Shown here: positions 26,049 through 33,239 of the stretch, one piece after another | Layout of the letters: each line of letters starts with the position of its first letter | Position numbering within the stretch: position 1 is the first letter of the stretch | Source: Bacteroidales bacterium 6E | Lineage (GTDB): Bacteria; Bacteroidota; Bacteroidia; Bacteroidales; Prolixibacteraceae | Reading direction: 5' to 3' | DNA length: 64,000 bases | Assembly (NCBI GenBank): GCA_001270045.2 | Contig: DF970666.1 | Coordinates: forward strand, 384,484 to 448,483 | Program-made: the position numbers and the translations under genes | The notes under the pieces: generated by a model | The model's database searches: none | Told to the model about the DNA's origin: nothing | Seen by the model: the letters and a program-made list of their open reading frames with translations, nothing else

Positions 26049-26112
26049 GGTTTTCAGATGTGGCGAAGCCACATCTGAAAACCCGTGATAAAAGGGTCAG
26101 CGCAGCTGACCC
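26049..26112. repeat. Two hairpins with GAA and GCA loops
   Basis: 26049-26083: 16-bp perfect arms (ggttttcagatgtggc) around gaa. 26094-26112: 8-bp perfect arms (gggtcagc) around gca. They lie between the MBL gene and the broken DUF202 gene. Confidence 0.88.
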
Positions 26113-26130
26113 CTACAGTCATTTAAAAAA

Positions 26131-26463
26131 ATGTTTATGCCGTATAAAAATTATTTACCAAGATTGAGGCTCTTTAGCCACACCTTTGAAAACCGTGAAC
26201 AGATCATCCTGAGGGATTACCTGGCCCTGGAGCGCACGCGCCTCGCCAATGAGCGGACGCTGCTGTCGTACATCCGTACGTCCTAATATATGTTGCTGGG
26301 CGGGATAGCCTTCCTGCAGATGACCGAATTCAGGGAAATCCAGTGGCTGGGGTATGTGTCACTGGGAATCAGTGGTGTTTCCCTGGTGGTTGGAATCACA
26401 AGGTATCTGGTCATTAATGTCAGGTTGAAAAGGTATTACGAGGAGGCGCGCGATAAAGGATGA
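26131..26463 (+). pseudogene. DUF202 membrane protein gene split by an in-frame TAA
   Basis: One 110-codon frame from ATG 26131 to TGA 26461-26463 is interrupted only by TAA at 26284-26286. Upstream it reads LALERTRLANERTLLSYIRT then S; downstream YMLLGGIAFLQM and a second hydrophobic stretch (SLGISGVSLVVGITRYLVI). This is the DUF202 pattern (ANERTLLxxIRTS followed by membrane helices). The stop sits exactly where the first helix should begin, so neither half would be functional alone. Since the frame and sense are kept on both sides, the change is recent, or a sequencing error. An ATG at 26290 could restart a 57-residue product. The gene's own TGA lies in the flanking 27-bp repeat. Confidence 0.8.
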
Positions 26464-26577
26464 CATCCTTTTAAATTTTAGAGGATGTCATCCTTTTGAG
26501 TGAAACCAAGGATGTCATCCTTTTGAGTGAAACCAAGGATGTCATCCTTTTGAGTGAAACCAAGGATGTCATCCTTT
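26456..26577. repeat. 27-bp tandem repeat with built-in palindrome
   Basis: Perfect units at 26483-26509, 26510-26536 and 26537-26563, then a half unit at 26564-26577. Each holds aaggatg-t-catcctt, an odd-centre palindrome; a related copy aaaggatgacatccttt begins at 26456-26458. The outer copies encode the final codons (AAA GGA TGA, Lys-Gly-stop) of both the DUF202 pseudogene on + and the MFS gene on -. Confidence 0.92.
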
Positions 26578-27741
26578 GGCTTTAGGCCGCACCCAGCGCC
26601 ATACGGAGAATAGGGCCATCAGGAAGTAGGCGGTACCGGCAGAGATGAGGGCCCAGGTGAGGCTGACATGGTCGGTGACCCAGCCGAGGATAGGGCCGGT
26701 GACTGCAAAAATGATGCGGATGAGAAAGTTGCGGACAGATAGTAGCGTGGCCCTGACAGTAGATTCGGTGTATTCGTTGACATAGTTCTTGAGAATGACC
26801 GTAGCCGCCCCACGGGCCAGGTAGAAGAAAAACAGGAAGGCAAAACCCCAAACGGCAGGGAAGAGTCCCGACAACCAGAAGCCCAGGGTCAGGCTGACGA
26901 TGATCAGGATGGAGCCGGTCTTCCGGCTGAAACGGTCTTCGACCTTATAGGCATAGGCCGAGGAGACCGCCACCGACAGGTTCAGCAGGGCCCACATGAT
27001 CCCGAACCACTTGACCGGCAAATGTATGGCCTGGAACCAGGGCTGCACGAACCATGCAAACGTGAGCGTGGCGGTTCCGGTTACCGCCGAAAAGAGGATG
27101 GCCACCATGAGGTCCTTGTTTGCCGTCAGGTTTTTCCGGGCCTCGTGAAGGAACTGCAAGGGCGTCAGCCGGATATGTTCGCGGTGCAGTTGGGGCTCCA
27201 CCAGTTGCCAGGCGGCCGGAATGGCCACCGCGGCGATCAGGAACTGGAAATAGAATGGCGTCCGCAGGGTAATGGCCGCCAGCAGTCCGCCTGCCACACC
27301 GGCAAAAGCTTCGGCAAAATTGCCCGCCGAGGTGATCCTGCCCTCGATCCGCACATACCGTTTCTCCCGTTTGTTTTCGTACAAAGTATCGTAAAGCATG
27401 GCCGAATCGGCACCTGAAACAAAGCTGTACCCGACACCCAGGATGATTTCGGCCACCATAAACCACAGGAAGGAGTGGGATAGCGAATAGACCGCAAATC
27501 CCAATGTGCCCAGGATGCTGCCAAGTAACAGTGTCTTGCGGCGTCCCCACACATCGGCCATCCAGCCGGAAGGGATTTCCATGGCCACGATGCCGATTGA
27601 GTAAACCGCCTTCAGCAGGAAAATTTCCTGCATACCAAGGCCGTTGTCGTTGTAAAAAAGCACCACCACGGGCATCACCAGGTTGAACCATTTGGAGATC
27701 CGGATGATGTAGAGAAGCGGTATGTTACGAAGTGATGGCAT
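26569..27741 (-). CDS. MFS transporter
   Basis: A 390-aa major facilitator with about twelve hydrophobic segments and the motif-A-like loop GWMADVWGRRKTLLLGS between helices 2 and 3. No family-specific substrate motif is seen; overall it resembles efflux-type MFS proteins. The last two codons and the stop are provided by the 27-bp tandem repeat. A minus-strand -7 box TACTTTTG (complement of 27759-27766) matches the consensus about 20 bases before the ATG. Stand-alone gene, convergent with the DUF202 pseudogene. Confidence 0.88.
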   Translation of the reverse strand: MPSLRNIPLLYIIRISKWFNLVMPVVVLFYNDNGLGMQEIFLLKAVYSIGIVAMEIPSGWMADVWGRRKTLLLGSILGTLGFAVYSLSHSFLWFMVAEIILGVGYSFVSGADSAMLYDTLYENKREKRYVRIEGRITSAGNFAEAFAGVAGGLLAAITLRTPFYFQFLIAAVAIPAAWQLVEPQLHREHIRLTPLQFLHEARKNLTANKDLMVAILFSAVTGTATLTFAWFVQPWFQAIHLPVKWFGIMWALLNLSVAVSSAYAYKVEDRFSRKTGSILIIVSLTLGFWLSGLFPAVWGFAFLFFFYLARGAATVILKNYVNEYTESTVRATLLSVRNFLIRIIFAVTGPILGWVTDHVSLTWALISAGTAYFLMALFSVWRWVRPKAKG

Positions 27742-27873
27742 ACGGGTTCGTCAGGGTGCAAAAGTAAGAAAGCCTTGCCAATATCCATATATCGTTTTAT
27801 GGATAGATATTATTTCACTTTGGCGGTGAATGGCGTGAAAAGTCAAAATAATTTTAAAAAAAGAAACAAAATA

Positions 27874-27904
27874 TGATCATTTTGATCAAATAGGTTTATT
27901 TTTG
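27874..27904 (+). promoter_or_regulatory. asnA promoter with TGATCA inverted pair
   Basis: TATTTTTG at 27897-27904 matches TAnnTTTG. In place of a clear -33 box there are two TGATCA palindromes (27874-27879 and 27883-27888) three bases apart, which suggests control by a bound regulator. The implied start site near 27911 lies downstream of an in-frame TTG at 27902, which rules that codon out as the start. Confidence 0.5.
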
Positions 27905-27928
27905 GCAACAATTCTAAAGAAAAAAGAT

Positions 27929-28963
27929 ATGCAGCTATATTTTCCCAAGGATTACCGTTCGATCCTGGATGTAACGCAGACCGAGCAGGCGATCAAGCTT
28001 GTCAAGGATTTTTTTCAGATCAACCTGGCCTCGGAGCTGCGGTTGCGGAGGGTTACCGCACCTTTGTTCGTCAGGCAGGGGACCGGGATCAACGATGACC
28101 TGAACGGGGTGGAGCGTCCGGTAAGTTTCCCGATCAAGGAGATGAACGACCAGCGAGCCGAGATTGTGCAGTCACTTGCCAAGTGGAAGCGCATGGCGCT
28201 GGCCGACCTGGGGATTCAGGTGGGATACGGCATTTACACCGACATGAACGCTATCAGGGCTGACGAAGAGCTGACCAACATCCACTCGCTGTATGTCGAC
28301 CAGTGGGACTGGGAGCGGGTGATCCGCAAGGAAGACCGTCATGTGCATTTCCTGAAGGACATTGTCACGCAAATCTATTCGGCGGTTGTCAGGACCGAGA
28401 ACCTCGTCAATGACTATTATCCGTCGATCACGCCAATATTACCCGAGAAGATCACTTTTATCCATGCCGAGGACCTGGCTGCCGAATATCCTAAGCTCTC
28501 GTCGAAAGAGCGTGAGAACGCCATCGCAAAGAAGCACGGAGCCGTATTTATCATCGGCATCGGGTCGGTGATGCCCAACGGCGAGGTACACGACGGCCGC
28601 GCACCTGACTATGACGACTGGATTACGCCGTCGAGGCCCGGTTACAAAGGGCTGAACGGGGACATTATCCTGTGGAACCCGGTGTTGCAAAGGTCATTCG
28701 AGATATCCTCGATGGGCATCAGGGTCGACAAGGGTTCGCTGATGGAACAACTGAAAACCCGTGGTCAGGAGGAGCGTGCCCAACTGATGTGGCACCAGCT
28801 TTTGCTGAACGACCAGCTGCCGCAGACGATCGGCGGCGGGATCGGGCAGTCGAGGCTCTGCATGTTTTTCCTGCGCAAGGCCCACATCGGGGAGATCCAG
28901 TCGAGCATCTGGCCCGGGAAGATGGTGACAGAGTGCAAGGCACACGGCATCCACCTGCTTTAA
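27929..28963 (+). CDS. asnA: Aspartate-ammonia ligase (asparagine synthetase A)
   Basis: Makes asparagine from aspartate, ammonia and ATP. The 344-aa product has the class II aminoacyl-tRNA-synthetase-like fold: NDDLNGVERPVSFPIK, AEIVQSLAKWKRMAL, GIYTDMNAIRADEE, SLYVDQWDWE and the C-terminal GGGIGQSRLCMFFLRKAHIGE (ATP site). Length fits AsnA (about 330-345). ATG 27929 is preferred because the promoter -7 box overlaps the upstream TTG alternative. A strong hairpin follows. Confidence 0.96.
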   Translation: MQLYFPKDYRSILDVTQTEQAIKLVKDFFQINLASELRLRRVTAPLFVRQGTGINDDLNGVERPVSFPIKEMNDQRAEIVQSLAKWKRMALADLGIQVGYGIYTDMNAIRADEELTNIHSLYVDQWDWERVIRKEDRHVHFLKDIVTQIYSAVVRTENLVNDYYPSITPILPEKITFIHAEDLAAEYPKLSSKERENAIAKKHGAVFIIGIGSVMPNGEVHDGRAPDYDDWITPSRPGYKGLNGDIILWNPVLQRSFEISSMGIRVDKGSLMEQLKTRGQEERAQLMWHQLLLNDQLPQTIGGGIGQSRLCMFFLRKAHIGEIQSSIWPGKMVTECKAHGIHLL

Positions 28964-28966
28964 TAT

Positions 28967-29008
28967 TATCGGATATTTTTGCCGGTGCGCCGGTAAAAAT
29001 ATCCGATA
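28967..29008 (+). terminator. Hairpin terminator after asnA
   Basis: 19-bp arms with one mismatch (28967-28985 and 28990-29008) around tgcg, followed by a T-run. A partial second copy of the right arm (ccggtaagaatatcc) lies at 29022-29036, before the DUF4143 gene. Confidence 0.75.
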
Positions 29009-29070
29009 TTTTTCCCCATATACCGGTAAGAATATCCAAAAATTCATAAATTTGAAGAAAAATACTGGAT

Positions 29071-30294
29071 ATGATCCGGCGCAAGTTGTTTTATAAATTA
29101 CAGGAACACCTGGCCAAAAAGGAGTACAGCATCATTACCGGGGCCCGGCAAACCGGAAAAACGACCTTGCTGAAACAATTGGCCGAACATTGCCGGCAAG
29201 CAGGCGACCCCACCGTTTTCCTGAACCTTGAAAACCGGGGTATTTTGGCTGATCTGGACGAAAATCCCCTGAATCTCCTGAAATACGTGCCTGAATCGGA
29301 CAAAAGGGTGATTGTATTCATCGATGAGATTCAATACCTGGGTGATCCGTCACATTTTCTGAAACTGATATTCGATGACCACCATCCGGAAGTAAAGATT
29401 GTGGCTACCGGAAGCAGTGCCTTTTACATGGATGACCGGTTCAGGGATTCGCTTGCCGGCAGGAAAAGGGTATTCCAGCTGTTTACCTGTTCTTTCAGGG
29501 AATACCTTCTGCTGGGAGGCAAGCCAGATCTGCTGGGAGAACTTGACCGGATTATTTCGGTGGAGGGATCAAAATCGACACAGATAGATTACCTGAGGAT
29601 TGAATGGGAAAACTACATGTTGTACGGGGGGTATCCATCGGTGATCACCGAGCCCGACAAACAGGAGAAAGTCAACCGTTTGAAGGAAATCCGCGATTCA
29701 TACATCAAACGTGACATCCAGGAGTCGGGGGTAGCCAATGAGGGTGCCTTTTACCAGCTTTTCAGGATACTGGCATCGCAGACCGGCAGTCTGGTCAATG
29801 TGAATGAGCTCTCGTCGACTTTGCGTATCAAGCATGAAACGGTCAGCAACTATATCCATGTTTTGAGGAAGTGCTTCCATATCTCCCTGGTGAGCCCGTT
29901 TTACAGCAACTTGCGGAAGGAGCTGGTGAAGATGCCAAAGGTATTTGTGCTTGACAATGGCATGCGGAACTGTCTGCTAAATAACTTCAACCCCCTTTCA
30001 CAGCGTGTTGACAGGGGAGAGATCTGGGAAAACCAGGTTTGCCGTTTGCTGATTGACAGGCATGGTATCGAGGAGGTCAGGTTCTGGCGTACATCGGCAG
30101 GAAACGAGGTTGATTTTGTCGTGCCTGACATTGCGGATCCGGTAGCTTATGAGGCCAAGGTCGACCAACATCTGGTCAACAGGAAAAAGTATAAGATTTT
30201 CGAGGAGAATTATCCGGATATTAAAATGGGCTTCTTGTGGTTATATCCTTTTGATGAGGATTTCTTCAGACGGATCCCCCTGTCGGACAGCTGA
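29071..30294 (+). CDS. DUF4143-family AAA ATPase (second member)
   Basis: A 407-aa protein with Walker A GARQTGKTT (24-32), Walker B VIVFIDEIQ (about 75-83), DUF4143 domain, a winged-helix-like stretch in the middle (NVNELSSTLRIKHETVSNYIHVL) and a C-terminal NEVDFVVPD...YEAKV segment compatible with a PD-(D/E)xK core. It differs clearly from the 17087-18271 copy (different spacing and C-terminus), so it is not a recent duplicate. Function unknown. Convergent with the polymerase gene; between them only a weak hairpin. Confidence 0.87.
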   Translation: MIRRKLFYKLQEHLAKKEYSIITGARQTGKTTLLKQLAEHCRQAGDPTVFLNLENRGILADLDENPLNLLKYVPESDKRVIVFIDEIQYLGDPSHFLKLIFDDHHPEVKIVATGSSAFYMDDRFRDSLAGRKRVFQLFTCSFREYLLLGGKPDLLGELDRIISVEGSKSTQIDYLRIEWENYMLYGGYPSVITEPDKQEKVNRLKEIRDSYIKRDIQESGVANEGAFYQLFRILASQTGSLVNVNELSSTLRIKHETVSNYIHVLRKCFHISLVSPFYSNLRKELVKMPKVFVLDNGMRNCLLNNFNPLSQRVDRGEIWENQVCRLLIDRHGIEEVRFWRTSAGNEVDFVVPDIADPVAYEAKVDQHLVNRKKYKIFEENYPDIKMGFLWLYPFDEDFFRRIPLSDS

Positions 30295-30364
30295 CGGTTG
30301 CAGTCGCCGGATATTCCTGTTTTAATGTGTTTTTATTGGACTGCCGCTGGCAATCCTATAAAAA

Positions 30365-31510
30365 CTATACCATGGCGGAGGCGCTGTGGATTGCGTGTTT
30401 CCCGAACCTTTTGCGGATGGTGTCGAGGCTCTGGTAGAGCCGGATCATTTCGGGGGAATCCTCGAAGAGGTTCATCTGGTAGGTACCGCTGACGAGGTTG
30501 CTCAGCCTGACCCCTATGAGCCGGATGAGCATCCTCCGGTTATAAAGCTGGTGAAACAGGCTTTTGGACACCTCCTTCAGCACATGGTCGAAAGAGGTAT
30601 AGGGGATCCTTTTCTGCAGGGTATGCGTGTCGAAGTTGGAGTAGCGGATTTTCACGGTGATGCAGGAGGTCATTTTCTCTTTCTGTCGCAGCTCAAATGC
30701 GAGTCCTTCGGTCATCCGCAGCAGGATCCGTTCCAGTTCGTCCACGTCGGTGGTATCCTGTTCAAACGTGCGTTCGGCACTCATCGATTTCTGTTCGCTC
30801 CAGGGTTGTACGGGGGTAGGGTCGATGCCGTTGGCCTTCTTCCAGATGGTGATCCCGTTTTGTCCGAGCACACGTTCGACCATGTCGACGGGGATCTGGC
30901 TCAGTGTACGGATGGTGATGATGCCCATTGACCTTAGCAGCCGGTAGGTTTGCGGACCGATCATGGGGATCCGGCTGATCGACAGCGGGTCGAGGAAAGG
31001 TTGCACCACCGGGGCGGGGACATTGCGCATACCGTTGGGTTTGGCCTCGCCCGTGGCAATCTTCGATACGGTTTTATTGATTGAGAGTCCGAGCGATATT
31101 GGCAATCCCGTCTCCCTGATGATCCGTTCGCGCAGTTCGCGGCTCCAGAGCTGGCACCCGAAGAAGCGGTCGAGGCCGGTGATATCAATGTAATGCTCGT
31201 CGATCGAGGCCTTTTCGTACACGGGGGCGGCCTCGGCAATGATATCGGTGACCATGTTGGAGTACTTGCTGTACTGCTCCATGTCGCCCCGTATGAACAC
31301 CGCCTCGCCGCAAAGCTGGCGGGCCATCTTGACCGGCATGGCCGAATGGACGCCAAACGTGCGTGCCTCGTAGCTGCAGCTTGCCACCACGCCCCGGTCG
31401 CCCAGTCCGCCGATGATCACCGGTTTACCCACCAGTCGTGAATTGTTCAGCCGCTCTACCGATACAAAATAGGTGTCCAGATCGAGATGGACGATGTTGC
31501 GTTCTGCCAT
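30365..31510 (-). CDS. dinB: Y-family DNA polymerase (DinB/Pol IV type)
   Basis: Translesion polymerase of 381 aa. Catalytic acidic residues: Asp10 in HLDLDTYFVSVE with the steric-gate Phe15, and Asp104-Glu105 in SIDEHYID. Two HhH-like stretches (ISRIPMIGPQTYRLLRSMGI) and a little-finger domain follow. No C-terminal beta-clamp peptide of the QLxLF type is obvious at the extreme end, though MNLFEDS about 35 residues before it could serve. Divergent from an S24 regulator, which suggests damage-inducible control. Confidence 0.9.
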   Translation of the reverse strand: MAERNIVHLDLDTYFVSVERLNNSRLVGKPVIIGGLGDRGVVASCSYEARTFGVHSAMPVKMARQLCGEAVFIRGDMEQYSKYSNMVTDIIAEAAPVYEKASIDEHYIDITGLDRFFGCQLWSRELRERIIRETGLPISLGLSINKTVSKIATGEAKPNGMRNVPAPVVQPFLDPLSISRIPMIGPQTYRLLRSMGIITIRTLSQIPVDMVERVLGQNGITIWKKANGIDPTPVQPWSEQKSMSAERTFEQDTTDVDELERILLRMTEGLAFELRQKEKMTSCITVKIRYSNFDTHTLQKRIPYTSFDHVLKEVSKSLFHQLYNRRMLIRLIGVRLSNLVSGTYQMNLFEDSPEMIRLYQSLDTIRKRFGKHAIHSASAMV

Positions 31511-31634
31511 GGCTTTGTTTTGTTATAAAACCTGAATAAAAAATTTGGTTTATTTTTCAATGTATTCTAAAAAGCCCTATATTTGATTAATAAATGATCA
31601 TGACTTCTGACGTTAATATAATCAAATTTTAGAT
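31511..31634. promoter_or_regulatory. Divergent control region of dinB and the S24 regulator
   Basis: A 124-bp AT-rich gap. On + a perfect -7 box TATATTTG occurs at 31578-31585. An imperfect inverted repeat, gaataaaaaatttggtttatttttc region (31533-31558), is the best operator candidate and would lie near both promoters. No classical LexA box is seen. Confidence 0.5.
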
Positions 31635-32435
31635 ATGGTATTCGCATCGAACATTAAATTTTTGCGGAAGCGCAGGAACCGGACCCAGGACGAGGTGGCC
31701 GAAGACCTGGGGATGAAGCGCTCGACGCTCAGCGGCTATGAGAATGAGGTGGCCATGCCCGGCATTCCCGCCCTGATTGAGTTTTCGAAGTATTATAATA
31801 TGTCGATCGACACACTGGTAAAGGTTGACCTCACCTCCCTCACCGGCCATCAGCTGTATATGCTCGAGCACGGGGAGGACGTATTCCTGAGGGGTGGAAA
31901 GCTGCGCGTGCTGGCCACCACGGTCGACACGCACAACGTGGAGAACATAGAGCTGGTCCCCGAAAAGGCCAAGGCCGGCTACACCCGGGGCTTCTTCGAT
32001 CCCGAATACATCAGTGAGCTGCCCCGTTACCAGTTGCCCTTTCTTCCTTCCGACCGCAAATACCGGACGTTCCAGGTGAGCGGCGACTCCATGCTTCCGA
32101 TTCCCGACGGCGCCTGGGTCACCGGTGAGTTTGTGCAGGACTGGCTGTCGATTTCCGACGGCGATCCCTGCATTGTGCTCACCCTCGACGAGGGGATTGT
32201 TTTCAAGCTGGTAGAAAACCAGATCCGCGAAAAGGGGTCGCTCAGGCTGATATCCCTCAACACCATTTATGAACCGTACGATGTGAACGTGTCGGAGGTG
32301 CGTGAAATATGGCGTTTTGTGAACTATACAAGCAATGAGATGCCCTCGGGGACCCTCACCCAGGAGATCATTGGGAAGACGCTCCTCCACATCAGGAGCG
32401 ACCTGAAGGAAATCAAGGGGAAAATTTCGAAGTAG
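31635..32435 (+). CDS. XRE-family regulator with S24 (LexA/UmuD-like) peptidase domain
   Basis: A 266-aa repressor-like protein. HTH domain 5-60 (TQDEVAEDLGMKRSTLSGYENE). The C-terminal half has the S24 self-cleavage layout: a possible Ala114-Gly115 scissile bond in KAKAGY, nucleophile Ser152 in GDSMLP, and general base Lys191 in IVFKLV, with a Ser-Lys spacing of 39, close to LexA and UmuD (37). It may therefore be an SOS-type switch that cleaves itself when RecA is activated. The polymerase gene is divergent, the natural target. Self-cleavage is inferred from residues. Confidence 0.87.
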   Translation: MVFASNIKFLRKRRNRTQDEVAEDLGMKRSTLSGYENEVAMPGIPALIEFSKYYNMSIDTLVKVDLTSLTGHQLYMLEHGEDVFLRGGKLRVLATTVDTHNVENIELVPEKAKAGYTRGFFDPEYISELPRYQLPFLPSDRKYRTFQVSGDSMLPIPDGAWVTGEFVQDWLSISDGDPCIVLTLDEGIVFKLVENQIREKGSLRLISLNTIYEPYDVNVSEVREIWRFVNYTSNEMPSGTLTQEIIGKTLLHIRSDLKEIKGKISK

Positions 32436-32547
32436 CGGTGATGGTAACCCTTGTCCTGCAGTCGTTTACGGAACTAAATAAAATTTTTCGCCAGCCTGAT
32501 CAGCGATTTCTCCTTTTTTTATATTAGCGCCGGTTTTTATAAGATAT

Positions 32548-33150
32548 ATGCTACAGAAGATCAGGCAGGTTGAGAAGGTATTCAGGGAGATTGATGCCGA
32601 CGTAAAGCGCATCAAATCAGTGACGGGTACAGGGTGTCCGTCGGGTTGCATTTCATGCTGCCTGAAGCCCAATCTGGAAGCCAGCGTGCTGGAGTTTTTG
32701 CCTCTGGCATACCATCTGGTCTCGACCGGGCAGGACGAGGAGGTTGTCGAGAAGATCGAGAACGGCCAGACCATCTGTGTTTCCCTGAATACAATGCGCG
32801 TCGATGACAAACAGCCGGGTTGCGGATTCTATTCCCACCGGGGTGCCATATGCCGCCTGTTTGGTTCGGCACCGTTGCGCGACCCGAAAACCGGCAAGCT
32901 GGGCCTGTATGCCTGCAAGATCCTGAAAGAGAATTACGCCGCCGAATGGGGCGATATCAGCGCGAAGATTTCGGCCATGCCGAAGCAGCCGGTGGTATCG
33001 GACTACTATTACCGGCTCATGGCCATTGATCCCCACCTGGCCAACGATTACAATCCCATCAACCTGAGTATCCTCAAGGCCATCCACAAGGTATCCCTGT
33101 CGGTGCGAAACCGTCCGCAGCCCAATGCACCCTTCGGAAAGGCGGTTTAG
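32548..33150 (+). CDS. YkgJ-like cysteine-cluster protein
   Basis: A 200-aa protein with the cysteine pattern of the YkgJ/CxxCxxCC family (thought to bind zinc or iron): Cys30, Cys34, Cys37 and Cys38 in GTGCPSGCISCC, then Cys92, Cys102 (GAICRLFG) and Cys123. No signal peptide. Function is unknown for most members. The start ATG 32548 gives a normal length. It stands alone between the S24 regulator and the M48 protease. Confidence 0.8.
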   Translation: MLQKIRQVEKVFREIDADVKRIKSVTGTGCPSGCISCCLKPNLEASVLEFLPLAYHLVSTGQDEEVVEKIENGQTICVSLNTMRVDDKQPGCGFYSHRGAICRLFGSAPLRDPKTGKLGLYACKILKENYAAEWGDISAKISAMPKQPVVSDYYYRLMAIDPHLANDYNPINLSILKAIHKVSLSVRNRPQPNAPFGKAV

Positions 33151-33212
33151 TGATTTTCCCTGAATTTTTGGATATCACGGCTTTCTTAAAAGTCCGTGTT
33201 CCTGTTATTTGT

Positions 33213-33220
33213 TAAATTTG
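33213..33220 (+). promoter_or_regulatory. -7 box of the M48 protease gene
   Basis: TAAATTTG matches the consensus, 20 bases before the ATG at 33240. No clear -33 element is visible. Confidence 0.5.
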
Positions 33221-33239
33221 CTGGTCAAAATCTTAATTC

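Noticed and set aside
26284-26286. Programmed recoding of the DUF202 stop
   Set aside because: TAA with no recoding signal visible; nonsense mutation or sequence error is simpler.
26483-26577. CRISPR-like array
   Set aside because: Units are contiguous 27-bp copies with no distinct spacers and no cas genes.
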